Of a stretch of 59,990 nucleotides of DNA, positions 46,589 to 55,572 are shown piece after piece. Position numbers and translations under genes: made by a program. The notes beneath the pieces were generated by a model. The model was not told the origin of the DNA and did no database searches. It was given only the letters and a program-made list of their open reading frames with translations. Source of the stretch: an uncultured Gammaproteobacteria bacterium. GTDB lineage: Bacteria; Pseudomonadota; Gammaproteobacteria; Steroidobacterales; UBA11654. Within the stretch, counting starts at the first letter, position 1. Every line of letters starts with the position of its first letter. The DNA is taken from contig CACPJA010000005.1 of assembly GCA_902634075.1 (NCBI GenBank), positions 1 to 59,990 of the forward strand, read 5' to 3'.

Positions 46589-47642
46589 GCTCAACTCCTA
46601 TGCCTATCTTTTCGTTGGTACGCATAACTCCTGACTCACAAATATAGCCTCCAGATACCAGATCCCATCCCAAATCAAAAAAACCATCCAAATCAATGTA
46701 ATGAGTATTTTTGCATGATAGGGCTGTATGTAAAGCGGCAGAAATGCTGACTTTACTCTCATCAAAACAACCCCACATGATTTTAATGCCATTCTCTTCG
46801 GCTAGCGAAGCAATTTTTCTTGCTGCAAAAATACCGCCACATTTCATCAGTTTTATATTAAAAACCCCAAATGGTTTTGGAGAACGAGCAAGAGAGACGG
46901 CATGATCCAAGTTTTGAAGACTTTCATCAGCAACACAAATATTTCTGATTTCTTTTGGGAAATATAGCATTTCTTGATTTTGATCAGTTTCCATTGGCTG
47001 CTCAATTAATTCCAAGCCAAGATCCTGAGTTTCTTCATAAAATTTAATCAAATCTTTTTTTGAATAACCCCGATTGGCATCAACCCTTATTTTTATTTTT
47101 TCAGGTTTTAAAGCAAAAAGTTCTTTCATCCTTTCAATGTCTTCCTCAAGACAGTCACCAATTTTGATTTTAAGAATTGAGAAGCCATTTTCAATATGCT
47201 TTTTTGCCATCTCCAAGGTTTTTTCTGTAGATGAAACACCGATCGTTATCGAGGTATTAAAACTCTCATATTTATTACCCAATGCTTGTGTCAACGACTT
47301 TTTCTCACGTTTTGCCCATAAGTCATGAATTGCAATATCCACAGCAGTCAAAGCCTCGGGTGTTGAGGATAACTCTGAACCAATCCACTTGAATATTTCC
47401 TCACTAGGGGTGACTTCTTTGTCAATCAATGATGATGAGAATGTGTTTAGCTTATTAAAGCAAGCCCTGGCAGCCTTCTCTGAGTCATCTCTAGTTGCAC
47501 AGGAGCCTATTCCAGTATTACCATCATCATCTTCAATTCTGATAAAAGTATTTTTGATTGACTCATGAACATGTCCTGCAATTGCATAAGGTTCTTTGAG
47601 TTGCATATCATGAGTTTTAACGCTAACTTTTTTAATTTTCAT
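46581..47642 (-). CDS. enolase-superfamily epimerase, DgcA-like (N-acetyl-D-glutamate racemase candidate)
   Basis: 353 aa from the ATG at 47642. It belongs to the muconate-lactonising/dipeptide-epimerase branch of the enolase superfamily. The two active-site lysines are in ILKIKIGD and NIKLMKCGG. The three metal ligands are in RVDANRGY, LIEQPM and VADES, and the C-terminal DLDGFFDLG fits the dipeptide-epimerase group. Together with the DgcN-like gene it would turn D-glutamate into L-glutamate through N-acetylated forms. A true L-Ala-D/L-Glu epimerase in peptidoglycan recycling is the main alternative. Confidence 0.82.
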   Translation of the reverse strand: MKIKKVSVKTHDMQLKEPYAIAGHVHESIKNTFIRIEDDDGNTGIGSCATRDDSEKAARACFNKLNTFSSSLIDKEVTPSEEIFKWIGSELSSTPEALTAVDIAIHDLWAKREKKSLTQALGNKYESFNTSITIGVSSTEKTLEMAKKHIENGFSILKIKIGDCLEEDIERMKELFALKPEKIKIRVDANRGYSKKDLIKFYEETQDLGLELIEQPMETDQNQEMLYFPKEIRNICVADESLQNLDHAVSLARSPKPFGVFNIKLMKCGGIFAARKIASLAEENGIKIMWGCFDESKVSISAALHTALSCKNTHYIDLDGFFDLGWDLVSGGYICESGVMRTNEKIGIGVEHE

Positions 47643-47652
47643 CAATTAGATT

Positions 47653-48228
47653 TTATAGGATTTGATTTAAATTAATACAAACAACATTATTGGTAAATTC
47701 ATACAAAGGGATAATCAACTTAATTGATTGAATGACAACTATGGCAATGAATGGAGAAAAATCCATCCCCGCAGGATACGGCAACCTTTTCTGTATTGGA
47801 TAGAGGATAGGAACGACAAGTTGTCTAATGAAGTCAGAAAAACTATTGTGTTGATTGCTTAGAATCCAGCTGAAAATTGCATGAGCGATGATGGCAAAGA
47901 AAAGAATGTTCAAAACAAAATGAATTAAGCTACCAACAGATAGGCCGATAAGTTGAAGAAGATTGGGAGCTACAATACATGAGAATTGCGTCATTACCCA
48001 AAGGGCGAAGAATTTTATCAAAAGACAAAGGGCAACAATGAGATAGATAAAGGTTTTGTTATTAATGCTTCCACGTAAGGGTCTCAGGATAGAATCAGTC
48101 ATTAGAATGACCGATCGGTGAATCTGATTATTAACCGAGACCCAATAGGCAGAAAATACCCTCAGCATTAAAATAAGAATTACAAAATCTATAAGAGTGG
48201 TAAAAAGGAATTGGAGTAGATTATTCAT
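47653..48228 (-). CDS. yggT: YggT family membrane protein
   Basis: 191 aa with two copies of a YggT-like unit, each two membrane segments followed by a conserved polar loop: VNNQIHRSVILMTDSILRPLRG in the first half and FIRQLVVPILYPIQKRLPYP in the second, which ends with the FSPFIAIVVIQ strand. Linked with osmotic or cell-envelope functions but not well defined. It follows proC by 20 bp, the common yggS-proC-yggT order. Confidence 0.9.
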   Translation of the reverse strand: MNNLLQFLFTTLIDFVILILMLRVFSAYWVSVNNQIHRSVILMTDSILRPLRGSINNKTFIYLIVALCLLIKFFALWVMTQFSCIVAPNLLQLIGLSVGSLIHFVLNILFFAIIAHAIFSWILSNQHNSFSDFIRQLVVPILYPIQKRLPYPAGMDFSPFIAIVVIQSIKLIIPLYEFTNNVVCINLNQIL

Positions 48229-48248
48229 CCGCTCTAATATTTAGTCTG

Positions 48249-49064
48249 TTAATCTTTTCCAAGATCAACTGATCTTTGCCTTGCTGCATCAATAGCTTCA
48301 TCCCAGATATCGTCTAATTTTTTTTCTTCCAAGAAATCAAACGCAGCTTCTGTTGTTCCGCCAGGAGACATGACTTTCTTTTTTAGGGTTAATAGATCAT
48401 CAGCACTGTTTAATGCCAGCTGACTCGAGCCAATGGCTGTTTGGATAGAAAGAGTTTCTGCTATTTCTTCTGGAATACCTGCCTTGATTGCAGCACTTTT
48501 TAAAATATGCATCATTTGAAAGAAGTAAGCAGGACCACTTCCAGATACTGCTGTCACAGCATGCATCCATTCCTCTTCTTGAATCCAGATGGTTTTTCCA
48601 ACGGAATTAAATATATAGGTTGCCATAACAATATCCGATTCATTTAAATTTGATTGGATCAATGCGGATACTCCACGACCAACTAGACAGGGTGTATTAG
48701 GCATAACTCTGCATATCTTCTTATCCTCGCCAAATAAATTCTTCATGGTCTCCATTTCAATACCAGCAGCAACTGAAATAATCATAGGGCTATTCTCTGA
48801 CCCTAAATCAAGGCCTTCTGCGACATTGGTAAATATTTGAGGTTTTACGGCCATAATCATTATTTCGACTTGTGATGCGATAGCCTGATTATCTGATTCA
48901 ACATTTAATTGCTTATTAAGGATAGATAGAACATCACGTCGAGACTCTGAAGGGTCTGAAACAAAAATTTTAGAGGCTTCATGACCATGCAGGATGAGAC
49001 CTCTAATGATTGCTTCAGCAACCATACCTCCTCCTATAAAGCCAATTTTTTTATTTTCATACAT
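48249..49064 (-). CDS. proC: pyrroline-5-carboxylate reductase
   Basis: The last step of proline synthesis, reducing P5C with NAD(P)H. 271 aa: Rossmann motif IGFIGGGMVAEAIIRG, VMPNTPCLVGRGVSALI, TAVSGSGPAYFFQMM and the VMSPGGTTEAAF signature near the C-terminus. Upstream yggS ends 11 bp away. It shares a transcript with the dgcA-dgcN-like pair, so glutamate and proline metabolism may be linked here. Confidence 0.95.
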   Translation of the reverse strand: MYENKKIGFIGGGMVAEAIIRGLILHGHEASKIFVSDPSESRRDVLSILNKQLNVESDNQAIASQVEIMIMAVKPQIFTNVAEGLDLGSENSPMIISVAAGIEMETMKNLFGEDKKICRVMPNTPCLVGRGVSALIQSNLNESDIVMATYIFNSVGKTIWIQEEEWMHAVTAVSGSGPAYFFQMMHILKSAAIKAGIPEEIAETLSIQTAIGSSQLALNSADDLLTLKKKVMSPGGTTEAAFDFLEEKKLDDIWDEAIDAARQRSVDLGKD

Positions 49065-49075
49065 TGTTTTTATTA

Positions 49076-49747
49076 TTAAGTTGATCGTTTACCAAATAAT
49101 GCGGTACCTATTCTAATCATATTTGAACGATTTTGAATGGCTAAATCATAATCTTCTGACATTCCCATAGAAATGGTATCCAAGTTGAAACCTTGATGGT
49201 TGAGGTTGTCAAATGCCTCGGTTAGTTTTTTGAAGTATTTTGAACGCTCATTAACTCGAAGGTCTCCACTGGTCATTCCCATTAAACCTCTTAGCCTGAT
49301 ATTTTTAAGATCTTTGACTTTCTCTGCAAGAGCAGGGAGATCATCAAACACGACACTATCACGTGGATCCTCGTTTTGAAGCTTGACTTGCAAACAAACA
49401 TTCATAGGTTCTTCTCTATGTTGGCTGATTTTTTGAGCAATCTTAAAACGTGTAATGGTATGAACCCACTGAAAATATTGAGCGATTTGCTTGGTTTTAT
49501 TCGATTGGATTGAACCAATAAAATGCCAGGTTAAAGAATGTTGGCAGGAATTGATTTTAGATACTGCCTCTTGAAGATAATTTTCCCCAAAATTTCTAAG
49601 ACCACACTTATAGGCTTCATCTATCTCTTTGAGCGTTCTCGTTTTACTGACTGCAATAATTGTGGGCAAGGCTTCTGCATCACCTTCTGATTGCGAGGAT
49701 TTAATAACGGATAATAAATTTTTATAATTTTGCTCAATCTTACTCAT
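49076..49747 (-). CDS. yggS: PLP homeostasis protein YggS (PLPBP)
   Basis: A 223-aa single-domain TIM-barrel PLP carrier that keeps free pyridoxal phosphate and amino-acid pools balanced. PLP is held by Lys35 in IIAVSKTRT; NFGENYLQEA, WHFIGSIQSNK, LRGLMGM and MSEDYDLAI are all standard. It overlaps the PyrK-like gene by 4 nt. Confidence 0.95.
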   Translation of the reverse strand: MSKIEQNYKNLLSVIKSSQSEGDAEALPTIIAVSKTRTLKEIDEAYKCGLRNFGENYLQEAVSKINSCQHSLTWHFIGSIQSNKTKQIAQYFQWVHTITRFKIAQKISQHREEPMNVCLQVKLQNEDPRDSVVFDDLPALAEKVKDLKNIRLRGLMGMTSGDLRVNERSKYFKKLTEAFDNLNHQGFNLDTISMGMSEDYDLAIQNRSNMIRIGTALFGKRST

Positions 49748-50619
49748 TGGGGATAGATGGCTTTAGCATCAAAGACAGGGCCATCCACACAGACTCGTTT
49801 CATAGCTATCTGTTCATCTACACTAACCTTCACTGTACAACCGGCGCAGCCACCAATGGCACAGGCCATAAACTCTTCGAGAGATAATTGGCAATCCAAT
49901 TTATGGTTTCTAGCTAATTTTGCTGCAGCTTCAAGCATCACTTCAGGGCCGCAGGCATAGAGGATAATTTTTTCTTTCTCTGAAGGATTGAGTTGGGATA
50001 ACCAAGTATCCACAAGTTCTGTGACATAACCATTATAACAACCTTTAAAGTTTGCCAGGCTGGCTAGTCGACAAGGAATTTGCTTTTCTTCCATGTCTTT
50101 AATTGTTGCAAAATTTGATTGTTCCAACCCTTCAATATTTATCTCAGATTCAGTTGTTTCAAATGGGAACGGAATTTCAGAACCAAAAAAGGCATATGGC
50201 GTCATCTCAGGATTATTTTCTTTAAGATATTCTGCAAGGAATAACACTGGAGGAATCCCAACACCGCCACCAACGAACACAGGTGTTTGTTTGGATAAGT
50301 CGTGACTAAAACCGTTTCCTATTGGCCCCATCATATTCACAGAATCACCGGCTGTCATTTTACTGAGAGCCTCCAAGCCAGGACCTATAATTTTATACAT
50401 GAATTCAACCGTGTCATTGTTTGGGTTAGTTCTCAAATAGGACAAAGGTCTTCTTAGTAGTGTTTGTTCTCCACAATCAACAAAAGCAAACTCACCAGGC
50501 TTAGCCGTCTTAGAGGCCTTAGGAGCCTTTAATGTAATCACAAATTGGTTTTCTTCAAAGGCTTCTTGATGAATTACCTCTGAAGTTTCCTCAAAGATAC
50601 TTGCCTTATGCGTACTCAC
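49744..50619 (-). CDS. pyrK: dihydroorotate dehydrogenase electron-transfer subunit-like protein
   Basis: 291 aa of the ferredoxin reductase-like PyrK family. FAD-binding RRPLSYLRT and the NAD-binding TPVFVGGGVGIPPVLFLA with YACGPEVM are present. The C-terminal cysteine cluster ACAIGGCAGCTVKV and RVCVDGPVF binds a [2Fe-2S] cluster. In its own pathway it hands electrons between NADH and class 1B PyrD. No pyrD lies next to it. It directly follows pyrB (2 bp), which supports a link to pyrimidine synthesis. Confidence 0.83.
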   Translation of the reverse strand: MSTHKASIFEETSEVIHQEAFEENQFVITLKAPKASKTAKPGEFAFVDCGEQTLLRRPLSYLRTNPNNDTVEFMYKIIGPGLEALSKMTAGDSVNMMGPIGNGFSHDLSKQTPVFVGGGVGIPPVLFLAEYLKENNPEMTPYAFFGSEIPFPFETTESEINIEGLEQSNFATIKDMEEKQIPCRLASLANFKGCYNGYVTELVDTWLSQLNPSEKEKIILYACGPEVMLEAAAKLARNHKLDCQLSLEEFMACAIGGCAGCTVKVSVDEQIAMKRVCVDGPVFDAKAIYPQ

Positions 50620-50621
50620 AA

Positions 50622-51545
50622 TTAGCCCTTTCCTCTTTCTATGATGGATAGAATAGCCATTCTAGTGGCTATACCATTGGTGACTTGTTCCGTGATTACT
50701 GAATGTTCGCCGTCTGCAACTGTGTTTTCAATCTCGACCCCTCGATTCATTGGTCCAGGGTGCATTACAATCACATCTTTTTTACACAGTTTAAGTCGGT
50801 CAGAGGTTAATCCGTAGTCTTTAAAATATTTTGATTGATCCAGGAATTGAGTTTCATCATCCATTCGCTCTTTTTGTACTCTAAGTGTAACTACCACATC
50901 GGCATCTGATAGCGCCGATTCAATATTATCCGTATATTCAGCGCCGTTAAATAATTTCATGTCCGGTTTATAGTCAATAGGTGAAACAATAACAATTTCT
51001 CCAGTACCCATAATGCTTAAACCTTCTGTCAATGACCGAGCAACACGAGAGTGAGATAGGTCTCCCAGGATGACAGTTTTTATATTTTTGAAATCTTTTT
51101 TATGTCGTCTGATGGTCAGAAGATCTAATAAGCCTTGAGTAGGATGAGATATATTAGATTCGCCTGCATTAATTAATCGTGAATTGTGATCAATGTTCTC
51201 TAGGATTTCATCAAATATTCCTGAATGCTTATTGCGGATTACAAAGTAATTAACTCCCATTGCCTCTAGGGATTTTAGGGTATCAAAAAGAGTTTCACCT
51301 TTAGCTCTTGAAGAATGTTCCTCATCGATATTAATAACATCGGCACCTAATTTTCTAGCGGCTATTTGAAAGGAGCTTCGAGTTCTGGTGCTGGGCTCAA
51401 AAAATACGTTTGCTAAGGTTTTATCTTGAAGAATTTTTTCTGAACCGATGGGTTGGTTATCATGATTTAGGAAGTGCTCTGCTGTGTCGAGAATCTCTGT
51501 GATTGTCTCTTGGTTTAAATTCTTTAAGTAGAGAAGATGCTTCAA
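50622..51545 (-). CDS. pyrB: aspartate carbamoyltransferase catalytic subunit
   Basis: The first committed step of pyrimidine synthesis. 307 aa, with FFEPSTRTRSSF (carbamoyl phosphate site), HPTQGLLDLLTI, ILGDLSHSRVARS and HPGPMNRGVEIE. No regulatory subunit PyrI or fused dihydroorotase is adjacent. Overlaps ruvX by 4 nt. In many gammaproteobacteria pyrB follows ruvX and pyrR; pyrR is missing here. Confidence 0.95.
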   Translation of the reverse strand: MKHLLYLKNLNQETITEILDTAEHFLNHDNQPIGSEKILQDKTLANVFFEPSTRTRSSFQIAARKLGADVINIDEEHSSRAKGETLFDTLKSLEAMGVNYFVIRNKHSGIFDEILENIDHNSRLINAGESNISHPTQGLLDLLTIRRHKKDFKNIKTVILGDLSHSRVARSLTEGLSIMGTGEIVIVSPIDYKPDMKLFNGAEYTDNIESALSDADVVVTLRVQKERMDDETQFLDQSKYFKDYGLTSDRLKLCKKDVIVMHPGPMNRGVEIENTVADGEHSVITEQVTNGIATRMAILSIIERGKG

Positions 51546-51979
51546 TTTATCTCCTCAAAATTCATCCACTCTTGAAGAATGATGCTCGCAGCCATGCTAT
51601 CAATCTGTCCTTTCTTTAATTGTCGCTGAAGGATACCTTCTTGTCTTTGTTCTTTCAATTGATCTTTTGCGATTTTAGAAGTGAGATGCTCGTTTACGAA
51701 TTTAATAGAGATACCATACCTTTTTGCTATCCCAGATGAGAAGGCCTTAATATTATCTATTAAAGTCTTGTTACTATTAATGGACTCTTCTGGCACACCA
51801 AAAACAGCACAACTTGGCTTGAAGTCTTCAAAAATCATATCTACCTCAGACCAATCTGGTTCTCCATTATCCATGGATAAAGAGGTTAATGGCGAAGCTG
51901 TCTTAGTGATGGATTGCCCTATAGCTACCCCTGTTTTCTTTAAACCATAATCAAAGGCAATATAGATTTTATGGTCCAT
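51542..51979 (-). CDS. ruvX: Holliday junction resolvase-like YqgF/RuvX
   Basis: 145 aa, RNase H-like fold. AFDYGLKKTGVAIGQS at the N-terminus, with the first catalytic aspartate, then VFGVPEES and FVNEHLTSKIA, and a C-terminal DSMAASIILQEW carrying the last acidic residue. In E. coli the family is linked to 16S rRNA 5' maturation and possibly to recombination. It lies in the conserved gshB-yqgE-ruvX-pyrB string. Confidence 0.93.
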   Translation of the reverse strand: MDHKIYIAFDYGLKKTGVAIGQSITKTASPLTSLSMDNGEPDWSEVDMIFEDFKPSCAVFGVPEESINSNKTLIDNIKAFSSGIAKRYGISIKFVNEHLTSKIAKDQLKEQRQEGILQRQLKKGQIDSMAASIILQEWMNFEEIN

Positions 51980-52000
51980 TCTTAAAGCTTATTAATGATG

Positions 52001-52567
52001 TTAGGCATGACCTATTTCCTCAGAGAGGTTTTGAGCGTTAATTCCTAATGAGCCAATCGATTTTTCCCATCGATCTTGAAAAGGGGTTTTGAATAAAATC
52101 TCATCACTAAAGGGAATAGACAACCAAGAGTTTGTTCTGATTTCAGACTCTAGTTGACCTGCCCCCCAGCCAGAATAGCCAAGAACCAACAAGCAATTAT
52201 CTGGACCCATACCATTGGAGATTGACTCCAAAATATCTTTAGAGGTGGTAATGTTAATCCAATCATTAATTTGGGAGGTGTGTTTCCATGCCCCTTGATT
52301 ATGAATGACGAAACCACGTTCTGTGCCTACAGGGCCGCCTTGGAGTATCGGTGTTGACTCCAACTGCTCATCAGAAGAAATTTGTAGCTCTTCAAGCAGT
52401 TGATTAAGATTGCCTTCTATCGGTCTATTAATAATCAGGCCTAATGACCCAGATTCATTGTGTTCACATATAAGAGTGACTGTTTTAGAAAAGTTAGGAT
52501 CATTCAGACTTGGAGTGGCTATTAAAAATTGGCCTACGAGATTCTCCGAGAGCGTATCCCAAGTCAT
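52001..52567 (-). CDS. yqgE: YqgE/AlgH family protein
   Basis: 188 aa of the UPF0301 family. Recognised by LVGQFLIATPSLNDPNFSKT, GSLGLIINRPIEG, the ILQGGPVGTERGFVIH stretch and LLVLGYSGWGAGQLESEI. The biochemical role is unknown; AlgH in Pseudomonas affects alginate production. Its start overlaps the gshB stop by one base. Confidence 0.95.
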   Translation of the reverse strand: MTWDTLSENLVGQFLIATPSLNDPNFSKTVTLICEHNESGSLGLIINRPIEGNLNQLLEELQISSDEQLESTPILQGGPVGTERGFVIHNQGAWKHTSQINDWINITTSKDILESISNGMGPDNCLLVLGYSGWGAGQLESEIRTNSWLSIPFSDEILFKTPFQDRWEKSIGSLGINAQNLSEEIGHA

Positions 52568-53505
52568 TATTTTTTTGACTCCAGAGTCTCGAAAAAGAAA
52601 CTCGAAACATCCTCGCCACTGTTACGTTTAATTTCCCTCATTCCCGTTGGGCTTGTGATATTGATTTCAGTTAAATAATCACCAATCACATCGATGCCAG
52701 CAAAATAGATCCCATTCTCTAAAAGAGTTGGCCCAATGGTTTCACAGATTTTTTGATCTCCAGATGATAGTTCTTGAGTTTCTCCAGTGGCTCCCATTAC
52801 AAGATTTCCACGGTTATCTTTATCATGGGGTATTCTAGCTAGAACCGTATTGCAATGTTCTCCATAAACAATATGGATTCGTTTATCTCCATGTTTGATT
52901 TCTGGAACATAGACCTGGGCCATAATTGTAGTAGCACCAAGATTGGTGATGGTTTCAAAGATTGAATGTGCATTTAGATCATTCTTTTCGACAACAAAAA
53001 CTGATTTTCCACCCATGCCATCTAGGGGCTTAACGACAATTTTTTCTTCAGCATCTAAAAAAGCCTTAATTTCGTTGAATGAGGAGGTAACCAAAGTTTT
53101 TGGTGTAAGAGATGGAAAGAGTGAGATCGAAACTTTTTCATTAAAATTTCTCAATGCTGAGGGATGATTTATCACCTTAACCCCGGTGTTCTCTGCCAGA
53201 TCTAATACATAAGTAGAGTAGATATATTCCATATTAAACGGAGGGTCTTTTCGCATAAGAATCACATCAAAATCAGCTAATGAATATTCATTCTGATTTG
53301 AAAATTCGAACCATTTTTCGTTGTTATCCTTAACCGAAAGTATCTTTCCTTTGGCTAAAGGACGGCCATCAATAATTTTAAGATCCTCTTGTTGGAAATA
53401 CGTCAGTTCATAATTTCTATCTTGTGCAGCAAGCAATAAATCAAGAGTTCCATCTTTTTCAGGAACAATCTTTTCAATAGGGTCCATGACTACTGCTAAT
53501 TTCAT
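52567..53505 (-). CDS. gshB: glutathione synthetase
   Basis: ATP-grasp enzyme of 312 aa adding glycine to gamma-glutamylcysteine. N-terminus LAVVMDPIEKIVPEKDGTLD, RKDPPFNMEYIYSTY, VVKPLDGMGGKSVF (ATP-binding loop) and GIDVIGDYLTEINITSPTGM, all standard. gshA is not in the window. Same strand and order as in other gammaproteobacteria (rsmE-gshB-yqgE). Confidence 0.96.
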   Translation of the reverse strand: MKLAVVMDPIEKIVPEKDGTLDLLLAAQDRNYELTYFQQEDLKIIDGRPLAKGKILSVKDNNEKWFEFSNQNEYSLADFDVILMRKDPPFNMEYIYSTYVLDLAENTGVKVINHPSALRNFNEKVSISLFPSLTPKTLVTSSFNEIKAFLDAEEKIVVKPLDGMGGKSVFVVEKNDLNAHSIFETITNLGATTIMAQVYVPEIKHGDKRIHIVYGEHCNTVLARIPHDKDNRGNLVMGATGETQELSSGDQKICETIGPTLLENGIYFAGIDVIGDYLTEINITSPTGMREIKRNSGEDVSSFFFETLESKK

Positions 53506-53540
53506 TTTTCTTCTCTGGATGTCTTTATATCTATTTTAAG

Positions 53541-54281
53541 CTAATTAGCAAGATCTCCATAGAGGTATTGGAGAATACTGATGGCCATAATTGGAGCGGT
53601 TTCAGTTCTTAATAATCTTGGTCCAGTTTTGATAATTTTATAGCCGCTATCTATAGCTGTCTCTTTTTCTGCGTTTGAAAAACCTCCTTCTGGGCCAACA
53701 ACGAGAGTTGTTTTTGAAATTTGTTTAGAGCTAAAGCTGTCTTCTCCTGTGGTATCGAGAAAATACGATTGATGACTTTTGTAATCATTGAGTAGTTGTT
53801 TGCTAAAAACCTGTGGCTCAATAATTTCAGGTAATTTGACACGACCAGATTGTTCTGCTGCGCTAATTATGATCTTTTGCCAATGCCTCATTTTATTTTC
53901 AATATTCGATTCATTTAACCTCACAACGGTATTTTGGCTTGTCATTGGGATAATTTTATTTACCCCTAACTCGGTTGCCTTTTGCATGACAAAGTCCATG
54001 CGTTGACTTCTTGAAATTGATTGTAACAAGGTGATGTTTAGAGGTGATTCTGATTGTATTGATTTTTTTGATAGCAACTTAACATCGACTTGTCGCTTTG
54101 TTGCCTTAAGAATCTGAGCTTCCCATTCTGAGCCTGAATTGTTAAATAAAACTAGATCTTGTCCATTTTTTAACCTTAGAACACGAGTTAAGTAGTGTGC
54201 ACTTTCTCCTTTGAGGCTTAGAACATCTTTTTTCTCAGGGATTGAGTTATGAAAGAATCTTTGTTTACGTTTTTGCTTCAT
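53541..54281 (-). CDS. rsmE: 16S rRNA (uracil-1498-N3)-methyltransferase
   Basis: 246 aa, SPOUT-type knotted methyltransferase with an N-terminal PUA-like RNA-binding domain (HYLTRVLRLKNGQDLVLF). Catalytic half: MQKATELGVNKIIPM, ISAAEQSGRVKLPEI, VGPEGGFSNAE and LGPRILRTETA-like GPRLLRTETAPIMAISILQ. It heads the 12-gene minus-strand series that ends with the PepSY gene at 44472. Confidence 0.95.
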   Translation of the reverse strand: MKQKRKQRFFHNSIPEKKDVLSLKGESAHYLTRVLRLKNGQDLVLFNNSGSEWEAQILKATKRQVDVKLLSKKSIQSESPLNITLLQSISRSQRMDFVMQKATELGVNKIIPMTSQNTVVRLNESNIENKMRHWQKIIISAAEQSGRVKLPEIIEPQVFSKQLLNDYKSHQSYFLDTTGEDSFSSKQISKTTLVVGPEGGFSNAEKETAIDSGYKIIKTGPRLLRTETAPIMAISILQYLYGDLAN

Positions 54282-54326
54282 CTTTGTCTATTATTCAATT
54301 CTAAACTATCGTATAAATAGAGTCTT

Positions 54327-55058
54327 ATGAAACACAAAAATATTTTTGGTCGAATTGGGTACACTTCGAAGAAACCAGAACTGATGGACCAGCCTAGAGG
54401 TCATGAGACCTTTCACATTACTAAACATGGAGATGGTAAGCTGACCTTGAGAGCGCATTGTGAAATAGAAGAACCTGATCCAAAAGTCATGCGTGATGTT
54501 GTTTTATCTATAGATCATAACAATCGACCTATGGATTGTTTTATTCGCTTGACTGTAGGCGACGAATTTATGGGTTCTGGTTGGTTTCGTTTTGATTTAG
54601 ACGAAACAGGTGACGGTATAATCGAGTGCGAATCTTATGGGCCATCAATTGATCGGATCTCACAAAAACAAAAAACCAATGGAAGATTTCATTCTTTCGG
54701 CACTCATCCTATTGTTGGAGATGGATTTAATTGCAAGTCTATTGATATTTCAAACGGCCCTGTCGTAGAGCAGATGAGATGTTTCATGCCATCACTAGAT
54801 CATAGAGGCGCCACACCACCTATGATTTCAGAATTAACCATAGGCTGCCAATATCACGGTAAGGAAGAAATTACCGTAAAAGCGGGAACTTTCATGTGCC
54901 ACCATTTTAGTTATATTGATGAAGTGGGATTCAATGAAGGTGTCAAGCATCCGCCCTACGAAATATGGTTGAGTGAAGATGATTTTATTGCCGTCCGTGC
55001 TTCAGTTACTGGTTATATGCAGACCTATTATGAGTTGGAAGAATTAATCTACGATTAA
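54327..55058 (+). CDS. conserved hypothetical protein, function unknown
   Basis: 243 aa, soluble, no signal peptide or membrane segment, rich in beta-strand patterns. I do not recognise the family. Notable are a histidine-rich start (HETFHITKHG), the repeated FRFDLDETGDG and FMGSGWF strands, and a late FMCHHFSYIDEVGF that could hold a metal. The shape suggests a lipocalin-like or cupin-like barrel, but this is only an impression. It diverges from rsmE (45-bp gap with TATAAA at 54312-54317, ten bases before the ATG) and converges on the nucleotidase gene, sharing a TTAA stop overlap. Confidence 0.75.
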   Translation: MKHKNIFGRIGYTSKKPELMDQPRGHETFHITKHGDGKLTLRAHCEIEEPDPKVMRDVVLSIDHNNRPMDCFIRLTVGDEFMGSGWFRFDLDETGDGIIECESYGPSIDRISQKQKTNGRFHSFGTHPIVGDGFNCKSIDISNGPVVEQMRCFMPSLDHRGATPPMISELTIGCQYHGKEEITVKAGTFMCHHFSYIDEVGFNEGVKHPPYEIWLSEDDFIAVRASVTGYMQTYYELEELIYD

Positions 55059-55567
55059 ATTACAGAATCTGTAATCTGACCAAATGCTGAACTGATCACT
55101 TCTAATTTATCTTGGTCGGCTTGAAACCTGATGGCAATGCCTCCTTGCTTTTCCCAAGCATAAATATTATGAGGTCTATCATCAATGAGAATATTCTTTG
55201 TTCCTTTGTGCATTGCATAATCTCCTTTGGATCTCTCTATAAAGATTTCAGAAGGGGGTGGTGAGAGATTATTGTTGATCCAGACTCTTTTCCAGTGAGC
55301 ACAATTTTCTTCATCGCCATCCAGAGGTGAGGAAAGGATAGAATAGCCTCCTGCATAATCTATGGTCATTTTAATCAGTTCGTCACAGCACCATGTTTTG
55401 GGAATCGTCCCAAAAAAATCACTTCCGATAATAGCATCTAGTGTTTGTGCTAATTCAGAGGGACCTAAATCCTTCCAATGGTTAACTTTGGCGAAATTGG
55501 AGAACGCGCCAAAAAAATCAGCTAGCACGCCGTCCATATCAAGGAAAACAATAGGTCGATTGTCCAC
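55055..55567 (-). CDS. HAD-family 5'(3')-deoxyribonucleotidase (NT5C type)
   Basis: About 170 aa. Motif I is FLDMDGVLADFF (DxD nucleophile pair), motif II is YSILSSPLDGD and motif III/IV is KNILIDDRPHN, the layout of the NT5C group that dephosphorylates deoxynucleoside monophosphates. I place the start at GTG 55567, directly after the upstream SDR stop and close to the conserved N-terminus. An ATG at 55636 would overlap the SDR gene by 64 nt and add an unlikely tail. The substrate could also be another small phosphate ester. Confidence 0.75.
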   Translation of the reverse strand: MDNRPIVFLDMDGVLADFFGAFSNFAKVNHWKDLGPSELAQTLDAIIGSDFFGTIPKTWCCDELIKMTIDYAGGYSILSSPLDGDEENCAHWKRVWINNNLSPPPSEIFIERSKGDYAMHKGTKNILIDDRPHNIYAWEKQGGIAIRFQADQDKLEVISSAFGQITDSVI

Positions 55568-55572
55568 AGAGA

